Shown here in pieces: positions 40,229-48,606 of a stretch of 64,000 bases of DNA. The stretch spans positions 496,001 to 560,000 of the forward strand of contig NC_013856.1 in NCBI RefSeq assembly GCF_000010725.1, in the 5' to 3' direction. The position numbers and the translations under genes were made by a program. The DNA comes from Azospirillum sp. B510 (GTDB lineage Bacteria > Pseudomonadota > Alphaproteobacteria > Azospirillales > Azospirillaceae). A model generated the notes under the pieces. The model saw only the letters and a program-made list of their open reading frames with translations. It was not told the origin of the DNA and made no database searches. The first letter of the stretch is position 1. Each line of letters begins with the position of its first letter.

Positions 40229-41704
40229 TCAGTTGGTTCCGCCGGCATAGCGGGCGAGCACGGCGCGGGTGCCGTCCGTCCACAGGGCGCGCAGGGCGGT
40301 GGAGAAGGCGTCGCGGAAGGGCGGCACCCGGCCGACCTCGCCATAGATCTCCTTCTGGTCGAGCCAAACGGTCGGCTCGTCGCGGGCGTCCTTGGCGACC
40401 TGCGTCAGGCGGTCCCAGTTGGGATCGTTCGGCTCGATCGGCTGGCCGTCGTCGGCGGTCCCGAAGCAGTAGCGGCACCACAGCGCCGATTCCAGGGCCA
40501 GACCCTCGATGCTGGCGCCGGCCTTCAGCCGGTCGGCGATGGACGGCACGATGAATTTCGGCTGGCGGTTGGAGCCGTCCAGGCAGAGCCGGCGGATGGT
40601 GTCCTTGATCTTCGGATTGGCGAAGCGGCGCTCGATGATGCCGAAATAGGAGTTCAGGTCGGTGCCCGGCACCGGCGGCACGGTCGGGATGATCTCCTCC
40701 CGCTCGATCTTTTGCAGGAAGGCGCGGATCAGCGGGGTTTCCATCGCCTCATGCGCGTAAGTGACGCCGAGCAGCCCGGCCGGATAGGCGATCACCGCAT
40801 GGCCGCCGTTGAGGATGCGGATCTTCATCGTCTCGAAGGGCGTCACGTCGGGGACGAACTGCACGCCCACCGCCTCCAGCGCCGGGCGGCCGGCGGAGAA
40901 GCGGTCCTCCAGCACCCACTGGGTGAAATCCTCGCAGAAGACCGGCCAGCTGTCGGCGATGGCGAAATCGCGGGCCAGCGTCTCGCGCTCCTGCGTGCCG
41001 GTTGCGGGCGTGATGCGGTCGACCATGCCGTTGGGGAAGGCGACGGCGGTTTCGATCCAGGCGGCGAGCCCGGCGTCGATCTCCCTGGCGATGCCCAGCA
41101 CGGCGTTGCGGGTCACCACGCCATTGTGGGGGATGTTGTCGCAGGACATGACGGTGAAGGGGACCGTGCCGGCGGCGCGGCGGCGGGCCAGACCGGCGAC
41201 GATCAGGCCGAAGACGGTAGATGGCCGCTCGGGTGCCGCGATGTCGGCGCGGATCGCCGGATGGCCGGCGTCGAACCTGCCGGTGGCGTCGATGTAGTAA
41301 CCGCCCTCCGTCACCGTCAGCGAGACGATGCGGATCGCCGGGTCGGCCAGCTTGGCGATGAGGACGTCGCCGTCGCCGACCGGCAGCATGCCGACCATGG
41401 CGCCGGTGACGCGGGCGAGGCTCTGCGCGCCGGACTGTTCGACCACCGTGGTCAGCCAGTCCTGGGGCTCCAGGGCATCGCGCATGCGCTGGTCCGACGG
41501 CATCACCCCGGCGCCGAGGATCGCCCAGTCATGGTCGCGGCCCTGGGCGAACAGGCTGTCGAGATAGACCGCCTGATGGGCGCGGTGGAAATTGCCGATG
41601 CCGAAATGCAGGATCCCGGCGGTCAGGGAGGAACGGTCATAGGCCGGCACCGAGGCCCGCGCGGCGATGGTCGGGAGGGTGGCGGCGGAAAGGGCGATGG
41701 TCAT
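40229..41704 (-). CDS. mtlK: Mannitol 2-dehydrogenase (long-chain)
   Basis: 491 residues. It oxidises D-mannitol (often also arabitol/sorbitol) to the ketose with NAD+. Family pieces: GNFHRAHQAVYLDSL (nucleotide-binding start), SLTVTEGGYY, SCDNIPHNGVVTR, MVDRITPAT and the catalytic KxxxxNxxH in KIRILNGGHAVIAY. It is 14 bp upstream of the fructokinase gene, consistent with mannitol to fructose to fructose 6-phosphate. Confidence 0.94.
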   Translation of the reverse strand: MTIALSAATLPTIAARASVPAYDRSSLTAGILHFGIGNFHRAHQAVYLDSLFAQGRDHDWAILGAGVMPSDQRMRDALEPQDWLTTVVEQSGAQSLARVTGAMVGMLPVGDGDVLIAKLADPAIRIVSLTVTEGGYYIDATGRFDAGHPAIRADIAAPERPSTVFGLIVAGLARRRAAGTVPFTVMSCDNIPHNGVVTRNAVLGIAREIDAGLAAWIETAVAFPNGMVDRITPATGTQERETLARDFAIADSWPVFCEDFTQWVLEDRFSAGRPALEAVGVQFVPDVTPFETMKIRILNGGHAVIAYPAGLLGVTYAHEAMETPLIRAFLQKIEREEIIPTVPPVPGTDLNSYFGIIERRFANPKIKDTIRRLCLDGSNRQPKFIVPSIADRLKAGASIEGLALESALWCRYCFGTADDGQPIEPNDPNWDRLTQVAKDARDEPTVWLDQKEIYGEVGRVPPFRDAFSTALRALWTDGTRAVLARYAGGTN

Positions 41705-41744
41705 GGTCGGGGTCCTGCGGAAGTCGGCGGAGGGAGATGTGTTG

Positions 41745-41900
41745 CCCTCTCCCGTCCCGGGAGAGGGAGGGGACCCGCGCCGTCAGGCGTGGGGAGGGTG
41801 AGGGGTGGGGCAAGAATCCAAGATCCATGTCCGGATTGCCCCTCACCCTTCCCATGGCGATGCCATGGGCCCCTTCCCTCTCCCGGGACGGGAGGGGGAG
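41745..41900. repeat. Paired inverted repeat element (BIME-like) between mtlK and the SDR gene
   Basis: A left unit of about 70 bp (41744-41813) and a right unit (41836-41900) are imperfect inverted copies, separated by about 22 bp. Each contains the core CCCTCTCCC-N-GGGAG(A)GGG (41745-41767 and about 41876-41897) plus a second G/C-rich part (GGGAGGGTGAGGGG and its complement CCCCTCACCCTTCCC). It fills the whole gap between two operon genes, so it is transcribed and can fold into a long stem. Confidence 0.8.
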
Positions 41901-41905
41901 CGTCT

Positions 41906-42691
41906 TCAACTCATCCAGTTGCCGCCGTCGACGTTGTAGGTCTGGGCGACGATGTAGTCGGCCTCCCGGCTCGCCAGGAAGATCGCCATGCCGGTCAGAT
42001 CCTCCGCCCGGCCCATGCGGCCGAAGGGGACCGCGTCGCCGACCATGCGTTTCTTCTCGCCGGGCCGGAGCCCCTCATGCTTGGCGAACAGGGCATCGAC
42101 ACCATCCCAATGCTCGCCGTCGACGACGCCGGGGGCGATGGCGTTGACGTTGATGCCATGGCGGATCAGGTTCAGGCCGGCCGACTGGGTCAGGCTGATC
42201 ACCGCCGCCTTGGTGGCGCAATAGACGCCGACCAGCGCTTCGCCGCGCCGTCCGGCCTGGGAGGCCATGTTGATGATCCTGCCGCCGCGACCCTGCGCGA
42301 TCATCCGCTTCGCCACCGCCTGGAGCGTGAACAGCGTGCCGGCGACGTTGATCGAGAACAGGCGGTCGTAGCTCTCCCGCGTGATCTCGACGATGGGGGC
42401 GAGGTCGAACAGGGCGGCGTTGTTGACGAGAATGTCGATGCCGCCGGCCCGCTCCACCACCGTGGCGACAGCGGCGTCGATGGAGGATTGGCTGGTCACG
42501 TCCAGCGCCACGGCATAGGCGCCGGGGCCGATCTCCGCCGCCGCCTTCTCCGCCGCCGCGAGGTTGATGTCGGCGATGGCGACGGTGGCACCCTCCGCGA
42601 CATAGGCGGCCGCGAAGGCGCGGCCGATGCCGCGGGCGGCGCCGGTGATGATGGCCGATTTGCCGTCGAGACGTTTCATGGGACTGGTCAT
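41906..42691 (-). CDS. smoS: Sorbitol/polyol dehydrogenase, short-chain family
   Basis: 261 residues. Rossmann motif TGAARGIGR, NNAA in DILVNNAALFD, catalytic Ser in NMASQAGRRG and YCATKAA (Tyr-x3-Lys). The sequence and place match SmoS/PolS sorbitol dehydrogenases of R. sphaeroides-type operons, which make fructose from sorbitol. ATG at 42691; an ATG four codons later is also possible. Confidence 0.9.
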   Translation of the reverse strand: MTSPMKRLDGKSAIITGAARGIGRAFAAAYVAEGATVAIADINLAAAEKAAAEIGPGAYAVALDVTSQSSIDAAVATVVERAGGIDILVNNAALFDLAPIVEITRESYDRLFSINVAGTLFTLQAVAKRMIAQGRGGRIINMASQAGRRGEALVGVYCATKAAVISLTQSAGLNLIRHGINVNAIAPGVVDGEHWDGVDALFAKHEGLRPGEKKRMVGDAVPFGRMGRAEDLTGMAIFLASREADYIVAQTYNVDGGNWMS

Positions 42692-42705
42692 CGGACTGGA
42701 CCCTT

Positions 42706-43734
42706 TCATGCCACTTTCATGCCCGCCGTCGTCGAGGGCAGGGCGTTGCCCTGACCGTCGAAGCGGTGGAGCTTCTCGGTTTGCGGCGTCAGCCAGACAC
42801 GGTCGCCGTGATGGACCGGAAACTCGCCGCCGGCCCGCGCCACCAGCGTGCCGATGCCCTCCACCTGCACATAGACGAAGGTGTCGGAGCCCAGATGCTC
42901 GGACACGGTGACGGTGCCGGCCCAGCGGCCGGATTCGGTGGACAACGTCAGATGTTCGGGGCGGATGCCGATGCCGTCGGCGCCGTCGCCGCGCGCCGCC
43001 TCGCCCTCGATGAAGTTCATGCGCGGCGAGCCGATGAAGCCGGCGACGAAGCGGTTGCGCGGGCGGCTGTAGAGGTCGATGGGAGATCCCACCTGCTCGA
43101 TCCGGCCGGCGTTCAGCACGACGATCTTGTCGGCCATGGTCATCGCCTCCACCTGATCGTGCGTCACATAGATCATGGTGGTGCCGAGGCTGGCGTGCAG
43201 CTCGGAGATTTCCAGCCGCATGTTGACGCGCAGCGCCGCGTCGAGGTTCGACAGCGGCTCGTCGAACAGGAAGGCGGTCGGTTCGCGGACGATGGCGCGG
43301 CCGATGGCGACGCGCTGGCGCTGGCCGCCGGAGAGCTGGCCGGGGCGGCGGTCGAGATAGCTGGTGAGGTTCAGCACCTTGGCCGCCGCCTCCACCTTGC
43401 GGTCGATGGCGGTCTTGTCGAGCCGGGCCATCTTCAGCGGGAAGGCGATGTTGTTGCGCACGGTCATGTGCGGATAGAGCGCGTAGGACTGGAACACCAT
43501 CGCCAGCCCGCGCTGGGCCGGCGGCAGGGCGGTGGCGTCCTTGCCGTCGATGCGGATGGTGCCGGACGACACATCCTCCAGCCCGGCGATCAGGCGCAGC
43601 AGCGTGGACTTGCCGCAGCCCGACGGGCCGACGAACACCACGAACTCGCCATTGCCGATGGAGAGATCCAGCGGCGGGATGACGTCGATGTCGCCGAAGC
43701 TCTTGGTGACGCGGTCGAGCGTGATCTGACCCAT
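42706..43734 (-). CDS. smoK: Polyol ABC transporter ATPase (UgpC/MalK type)
   Basis: 342 residues. Walker A GPSGCGKST, Q-loop FQSYALYPHM, signature LSGGQRQRVAIGRAI, Walker B AFLFDEPLSNLDA, switch His in YVTHDQVEAM. A C-terminal TOBE/MalK regulatory domain follows (GIRPEHLTLS). It energises uptake by the SmoE-F-G system. Start 12 bp after the SmoG stop. Confidence 0.93.
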   Translation of the reverse strand: MGQITLDRVTKSFGDIDVIPPLDLSIGNGEFVVFVGPSGCGKSTLLRLIAGLEDVSSGTIRIDGKDATALPPAQRGLAMVFQSYALYPHMTVRNNIAFPLKMARLDKTAIDRKVEAAAKVLNLTSYLDRRPGQLSGGQRQRVAIGRAIVREPTAFLFDEPLSNLDAALRVNMRLEISELHASLGTTMIYVTHDQVEAMTMADKIVVLNAGRIEQVGSPIDLYSRPRNRFVAGFIGSPRMNFIEGEAARGDGADGIGIRPEHLTLSTESGRWAGTVTVSEHLGSDTFVYVQVEGIGTLVARAGGEFPVHHGDRVWLTPQTEKLHRFDGQGNALPSTTAGMKVA

Positions 43735-43746
43735 AGCGGGTTCCCC

Positions 43747-44577
43747 CTACTTCACGGCGCCGAAGGTCAGGCCGCGCACAAGCTGCTTCTGGCTGAACCA
43801 GCCGAGAACCAGGATCGGCGCGACCGCCATGGTCGAGGCGGCCGACAGTTTCGCGTAGAACAGCCCTTCCGGGCTGGAGTAGCTGGCGATGAAGGCGGTC
43901 AGCGGCGCCGACTGCGAGGCGGACAGGTTCAGCGTCCAGAACGCCTCGTTCCACGCCAGGATGACGTTCAGCAGCAGGGTGGAGGCGATGCCGGGCACCG
44001 CCATCGGCAGCAGGACGAACAGGATTTCCTCCTTCAGTCCGGCGCCGTCCATCCGCGCCGCCTCCAGGATCTCGCCGGGGATTTCGCGGAAATAGGTGAA
44101 CAGCATCCAGACGATGATCGGCAGGTTGATCAGCGTCAGCACGATGACCAGACCGACGCGGCTGTCGAGCAGCCCGAAATCGCGGAACAGCAGATAGATC
44201 GGGATCAGCACGCCGACCGGCGGCAGCATCTTGGTGGAGAGCATCCACATCAGCACGTCGCGGGTGCGCTTGCCGGGGACGAAGGCCATCGACCAGGCGG
44301 CGGGAACCGCGACCAGCAGGCCGAGCAGCGTCGAGCCGACCGAGATGACGATCGAGTTCCAGAAATGCAGGAAATAGTCGGAGCGCTGCTGGACCTCGCT
44401 GTAGTTCTCCAGCGTCCAGTGGAAGGCGAGGAAGGTCGGCGGGGTCGCCACCGCCTCCGCCTCGGTCTTGAAGCTGGTCAGGGCGGTCCACAGGATGGGG
44501 AAGAAGATCACGATCCCGATGGTCCAGGCGATCAGGGTCACGGCCAGCTTGCGGCGGTTGGTTGCAGCGCGCGCCAT
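43747..44577 (-). CDS. smoG: Polyol ABC transporter permease
   Basis: 276 residues, six membrane helices. The EAA loop that contacts the ATPase is EILEAARMDGAGLKEEILFVLLPMAVPG in outline. It resembles MalG-type permeases and matches SmoG by place. The start at 44577 is 2 bp after the smoF stop. Confidence 0.92.
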   Translation of the reverse strand: MARAATNRRKLAVTLIAWTIGIVIFFPILWTALTSFKTEAEAVATPPTFLAFHWTLENYSEVQQRSDYFLHFWNSIVISVGSTLLGLLVAVPAAWSMAFVPGKRTRDVLMWMLSTKMLPPVGVLIPIYLLFRDFGLLDSRVGLVIVLTLINLPIIVWMLFTYFREIPGEILEAARMDGAGLKEEILFVLLPMAVPGIASTLLLNVILAWNEAFWTLNLSASQSAPLTAFIASYSSPEGLFYAKLSAASTMAVAPILVLGWFSQKQLVRGLTFGAVK

Positions 44578-44579
44578 GG

Positions 44580-45452
44580 TCAGATGTCCAGGTTGCGGCC
44601 GATCATCCTCATCAGGAAGACGGCGACGATGTTGGCGAGGACGACGGCGACGATGCCGCCCGCGGAGCCGCCGCCGACATCGAATTGCAGCAGCGACTGG
44701 GCATAGACGAGATAGGTGATGTTGGTGGTGGCGGTTCCGGGGCCGCCGTTGGTCGTCACCAGGATCTCGGCGAAGACCGACAGCAGGAAGATGGTCTGGA
44801 TCAGCGTCACCACCGTCATCGCGCGGGCCAGATGGGGCATGATGATGTGGATGAAGCGGTCGAGCGCGCCGGCGCCGTCCATCTCCGCCGCCTCCAGCCT
44901 TTCGCGGTCGAGCGATTGCAGGGCGGTCAGCAGGATCAGCGTGGCGAAGGGTAGCCATTGCCAGGTCACGATCAGGATGATCGAGGACAGCGGCGCCTCG
45001 GCCAGGAAATCGAAGGGCTGGAGGCCGAGCCCCTTGGCGATGGCGGCGAACAGGCCGTTCACCGGGTTCATCAGCATGTTCTTCCACACCAGCGCCGAGA
45101 CGGTGGGCATGACGAAGAAGGGGGCGATGACCAGCAGGCGGACGATGCCCCGCCCCCAGAAGGGCTGGTCGAGCAGCAGGGCCAGCCCGATCCCGCCGGC
45201 GATGGTCAGCGCCAGCACCCCGCCGACCAGGGCCAGCGTGTTGCCGAGAGCGGCGAAGAAGGCCGGATCGGTCAGGAAATACTGGTAGTTCAGTGTGCCG
45301 ATGAACTCCTCCGTCCCCGGCATCAGCAGATTGTAGCGCAGGAAGGAGAAGTAGAGCGTCATCACCAGCGGGATCAGCATCCAGCCGAGCAGCAGGATGA
45401 CGGCCGGCGACATCGTCAGGCGCGCGGCGGCACGCGAATGGGCGGTGGCCAT
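44580..45452 (-). CDS. smoF: Polyol ABC transporter permease
   Basis: 290 residues, six membrane helices; EAA loop LEAAEMDGAGALDRFIHIIMPHL. MalF-type partner of SmoG without the large periplasmic loop. It follows the binding-protein gene after a 130-bp gap that holds a strong hairpin. Confidence 0.92.
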   Translation of the reverse strand: MATAHSRAAARLTMSPAVILLLGWMLIPLVMTLYFSFLRYNLLMPGTEEFIGTLNYQYFLTDPAFFAALGNTLALVGGVLALTIAGGIGLALLLDQPFWGRGIVRLLVIAPFFVMPTVSALVWKNMLMNPVNGLFAAIAKGLGLQPFDFLAEAPLSSIILIVTWQWLPFATLILLTALQSLDRERLEAAEMDGAGALDRFIHIIMPHLARAMTVVTLIQTIFLLSVFAEILVTTNGGPGTATTNITYLVYAQSLLQFDVGGGSAGGIVAVVLANIVAVFLMRMIGRNLDI

Positions 45453-45497
45453 GGCTCGACCCTTGGGTAACGGCGTTGTGGAGCGCGGCCTTCCTCG

Positions 45498-45530
45498 GCC
45501 GCCATCCCCGCGAAAGGCGGGGATGGCGGC
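45498..45530. repeat. 14-bp perfect hairpin between the binding-protein and permease genes
   Basis: Arms 45498-45511 and 45517-45530 (GCCGCCATCCCCGC and complement) with a GAAAG loop. Such stems after a binding-protein gene (as between malE and malF) are known to protect the upstream message so that binding protein exceeds permease. Confidence 0.75.
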
Positions 45531-45581
45531 GGGAGGAGGGGTTGCCGTGATCGGACAGGACGGAAGGTCAGGCGTGACCGC

Positions 45582-46892
45582 TTACTTGATGTAGCCGGCC
45601 TTGGTCATCTCGCGGGTGGCGAGGGTCTGGGCGGTTTGCAGCGCCTGATCGGCGGTCGTCTGGCCGGCGAGTGCGGCGGAGAAGGCTTGGCCCACGGCTG
45701 TGCCGATGCCCTGGAACTCGGGGATGGCGACGAACTGCACGCCGGTGTAGGGGACCGGCTTGACCGTCGGATGCTGCGGATCGGTGGCCTGGATCGACTT
45801 CAGCGTCAGGTCGGCGAAGGGCGCCGCCTTGCGGTATTCGGGGTTGGCGTAGAGCGAGCTGCGGGTGCCCGGCGGCACGTTGGCCCAGCCCTCCTCCTTG
45901 GCGACGAGGTCGAGATACTCCTTGGAGGTCGCCCAGGAGATGAAGGCCTGGGCGGCATCGCCCTTCTTGCTGCTGGCGGGAATCGCGAGGTTCCAGGCCC
46001 ACAGCCAGTTGGACCGCTTGCCGAGCCCGGTGTCGGGCGCCAGCGCGTAGCCGACCTTGTCGGCGACCTTGCTCTGCGCCGGGTTGGAGACGAAGGAGGC
46101 GGCGACGGTGGCGTCGATCCACATGGCGCATTTGCCAGACTGGAACAGCGCCAGATTCTCGTTGAAGCCGTTGGAGGAGGCGCCCGGCGGGCCGGCGTCC
46201 TTCATCACGCCGAGATATGTGGTCAGCGTCTGCTTCCACGGATCGGTGTTGAACTGCGGCTTCCAGTTCATGTCGAACCAGCTGGCGCCGAAGGAGTTCG
46301 CCATGGCGCTGAGGAAGGCCATGTTCTCGCCCCAGCCGGCCTTGCCGCGCAGGCAGATGCCGTAGACCTCGCTCTTCTTGTCGGTCAGCTTGCGCGCCGC
46401 GTCGGTGACGAAGGCCCAGGTCGGTGCCTCCGGCATGGTCAGGCCGGCCTTCTCGAACAGGTCCTTGCGGTACATGACCATCGAGCTTTCGCCGTAGAAG
46501 GGCGCGGCATAGAGGGTGCCGTCGGTGGTCAGGCCGCTGCGGATCGAGGGCAGCAGATCCTCGACATCATAGGTGGCGCCGAGCTTGGTCAGCGGCATCA
46601 GCCACTTCTGCTTGGTCCAGATCGGAACCTCGTAGGTGCCGATGGTCAGGATGTCGTACTGGCCGCCCTTGGCGGCGATGTCGGTGGTGACGCGCTGGCG
46701 CAGGACATTCTCCTCCAGCGTCACCCAGTTCAGCGTGATGTCGGGGTGCGCCTTGGTGAAATGCTCCGACAGCTTCTGCATGCGGATCATGTCGCCATTG
46801 TTCACCGTGGCGATGGACAGAGTCTCCGCCTGGGCGGAGTTGCCGAGAAACGCGGCGACGGCCGCGCCGATCAAGGAAAGCGCACGCTTCAT
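45582..46892 (-). CDS. smoE: Sorbitol/mannitol ABC transporter substrate-binding protein
   Basis: 436 residues, signal peptide at 1-22 (ends NSAQAE). It is a family-1 extracellular solute-binding protein: NNGDMIRMQKLSEHFTKAHPDI, YDILTIGTYEVPIWTKQKWLMPL, and AAPFYGESSMVMYRKDLF are close to SmoE/MtlE proteins. It captures polyols in the periplasm. It is the first gene of the operon, reading away from the ROK regulator. Confidence 0.93.
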   Translation of the reverse strand: MKRALSLIGAAVAAFLGNSAQAETLSIATVNNGDMIRMQKLSEHFTKAHPDITLNWVTLEENVLRQRVTTDIAAKGGQYDILTIGTYEVPIWTKQKWLMPLTKLGATYDVEDLLPSIRSGLTTDGTLYAAPFYGESSMVMYRKDLFEKAGLTMPEAPTWAFVTDAARKLTDKKSEVYGICLRGKAGWGENMAFLSAMANSFGASWFDMNWKPQFNTDPWKQTLTTYLGVMKDAGPPGASSNGFNENLALFQSGKCAMWIDATVAASFVSNPAQSKVADKVGYALAPDTGLGKRSNWLWAWNLAIPASSKKGDAAQAFISWATSKEYLDLVAKEEGWANVPPGTRSSLYANPEYRKAAPFADLTLKSIQATDPQHPTVKPVPYTGVQFVAIPEFQGIGTAVGQAFSAALAGQTTADQALQTAQTLATREMTKAGYIK

Positions 46893-46994
46893 TCCTGTTT
46901 TCCTCCCCAAAATCCTGTCCGGCCGCGCCCTGGCTTTCGTCCCGCCGGCCTTTGCGACTGGTCGCCCGACACCCGGATGCGCTTGCTGCATTCA

Positions 46995-47013
46995 GTTTGT
47001 AGAGCACACAAAC
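46995..47013. promoter_or_regulatory. Inverted repeat GTTTGT-N7-ACAAAC near the polyol operon promoter
   Basis: Perfect 6-bp arms about 105 bp upstream of smoE. A possible site for a further regulator; no cognate protein is identified. Confidence 0.35.
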
Positions 47014-47047
47014 ACTATGGCGCAGGCGGCCGAGGGGCGCAATAGAT

Positions 47048-47062
47048 AAATCACATTGATTT
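47048..47062. promoter_or_regulatory. ROK regulator operator copy 1 (smoE side)
   Basis: AAATCA-CAT-TGATTT, a perfect 6-bp dyad, 156 bp upstream of smoE. The same dyad recurs beside the ROK gene (47267). Binding by the ROK protein is inferred from the shared site and divergent layout. Confidence 0.6.
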
Positions 47063-47266
47063 TGATATTAGGCGGCGTCCGGCTGGAGCGGGCCGCGCCG
47101 CTGGTCGGGAAGTCGGCTTGATGGACAAGGGGTATGACGGCTTGGGGTTAAGGATTAAGCCGAATTCGCCGCCGACCTTGCTCGCTCGGGGTACCGCTTG
47201 CTAGGGTGGCGAAGTTTCAAAGGTGATCGATCCACCAGCCATGACCGTGGCCGATTCGGATTAAGT

Positions 47267-47281
47267 AAATCACTTTGATTT
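47267..47281. promoter_or_regulatory. ROK regulator operator copy 2 (ROK side)
   Basis: AAATCA-CTT-TGATTT, 61 bp upstream of the ROK start at 47343; 219 bp from copy 1. Identical arms, so one dimer could bind each and loop the DNA between. The spacer 46893-47342 holds no gene that I can support. Confidence 0.6.
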
Positions 47282-47342
47282 TGTTATGATTGGTTGCTAT
47301 ACGGATTATTGTCAGGGTCAAGGGCGGGGAGGCGGCGGAAGG

Positions 47343-48557
47343 ATGCGGGGCGGCGATACCACCGGGCTGCGCGCCTACAACGAGCGGCTGGTCATGCATG
47401 CGCTGTTGCAGGCCGGCATGCTGTCCAAGGCGGAGATCGCGCGGGAGACCGGGCTCAGCGGACAGGCGGCGTCGGTGATCGTCAACCGGCTGCTGGAGGA
47501 CGGGCTGCTGGTCAAGCTGGACAAGGTGCGCGGGCAGGTCGGGCAGCCGTCCACCCCGATCGCGCCGAATCCGGAAGGCGCCTATTCGCTGGGGGTGAAG
47601 ATCGGCCGGCGCAGCGTCGAGGCGATCCTGATCAACCTGCTGGGGGAGGAGCTGGGGGCGAGCCGGGTGCGCTACGACGCGCCGCTGCCCGATCCGACGA
47701 TCGCCACCGCCATCGCCCAAGCTGTCGGTCTGCTGGCGCATCTGTCGCCGGCGGCGCGGTCGCGCGTGGTCGGGCTGGGCGTCGCCATGCCGGATGAAAT
47801 CCATGCCTGGTCGGCGGAGCTGGGGCTGGCGCCCGGCGCGCTGGACGGCTGGCGCGATGCCGACATCGCCGGTGCCTTCGCGCGCGAGACCGGGTTGCCG
47901 GTGACGCTCTATAACGACGCGGCGGCGGCCTGCGCGGCGGAGATGATCGCCGGCCATGCCATCACCAGCCGCAGCGCCCTTTACATCTATCTCGGCACCT
48001 TCATCGGCGGCGGCGTGGTGCTGGACGGCCGGCTGTACCGGGGGGAGCAGGGCAACGCCGGCGCCATCGGCTCGATGCCGACGGGGCCCACCGGGCAGAA
48101 TGGTCGCGGCGAGCGGCCGGGACAGCTGATCCACAGCGCCTCCATCTTCCTGCTGGAGCGTGACCTGGAGGCCGCCGGCATCGACCCGTCGGCGGCGCTG
48201 TCGGCCGCCTTGCCCGACGGCAGCGGGGAGCGGGCGGACGCCGTCTTCGACGCCTGGGCCGAGACCGCCTGCGCCGAGCTGTCGCGCGCCGTCGTCTCCG
48301 CCCTCGGCGTGATCGATTTCCAGGAGGTGGTGGTCGACGGCTTCCTGCCGCCGTCCTGGCGCGACCGCTTCACGCAAAGACTGTCGGCGGCGGTGGAACG
48401 CTTCAACCGGTCGGGTCTGAAGGCCGCCCCGGTGATGGCGGGGTCCATCGGCCCGTTGGCCCGTGTGCTGGGGGCGGCGATGCTGCCGCTGAAGGCGCGC
48501 TTCTCGCCCGACACCGACCTGCTGGTCCGGTCCGGCATGGCGCGGGATTTCGCCTGA
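47343..48557 (+). CDS. ROK-family transcriptional regulator of polyol use
   Basis: 404 residues from the ATG at 47343. N-terminal winged helix (MLSKAEIARETGLSGQAASVIVNRLLEDGLL) followed by a sugar-kinase-like ROK domain (GLGVAMPDEIHAW; NDAAAACAAEMI; YIYLGTFIGGGVVLDGRLYRG). The usual zinc-binding Cys cluster of ROK proteins is not present. It is divergent from the polyol operon, so it most likely represses it until a polyol or fructose binds. The ORF is open upstream to 47286, but that part overlaps the operator region. Confidence 0.88.
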   Translation: MRGGDTTGLRAYNERLVMHALLQAGMLSKAEIARETGLSGQAASVIVNRLLEDGLLVKLDKVRGQVGQPSTPIAPNPEGAYSLGVKIGRRSVEAILINLLGEELGASRVRYDAPLPDPTIATAIAQAVGLLAHLSPAARSRVVGLGVAMPDEIHAWSAELGLAPGALDGWRDADIAGAFARETGLPVTLYNDAAAACAAEMIAGHAITSRSALYIYLGTFIGGGVVLDGRLYRGEQGNAGAIGSMPTGPTGQNGRGERPGQLIHSASIFLLERDLEAAGIDPSAALSAALPDGSGERADAVFDAWAETACAELSRAVVSALGVIDFQEVVVDGFLPPSWRDRFTQRLSAAVERFNRSGLKAAPVMAGSIGPLARVLGAAMLPLKARFSPDTDLLVRSGMARDFA

Positions 48558-48558
48558 C

Positions 48559-48606
48559 GGTTCGGATCAGGATCGGTTCGGATCAGGATCGGCTCAGATC
48601 ACGATG
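48559..48606. repeat. 16-bp tandem repeat at the ROK/MocR convergent junction
   Basis: GGTTCGGATCAGGATC at 48559-48574 and 48575-48590, then a weaker copy at 48591-48606 that runs into the 3' end of the MocR gene. Probably slippage-generated; no terminator is obvious. Confidence 0.7.
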
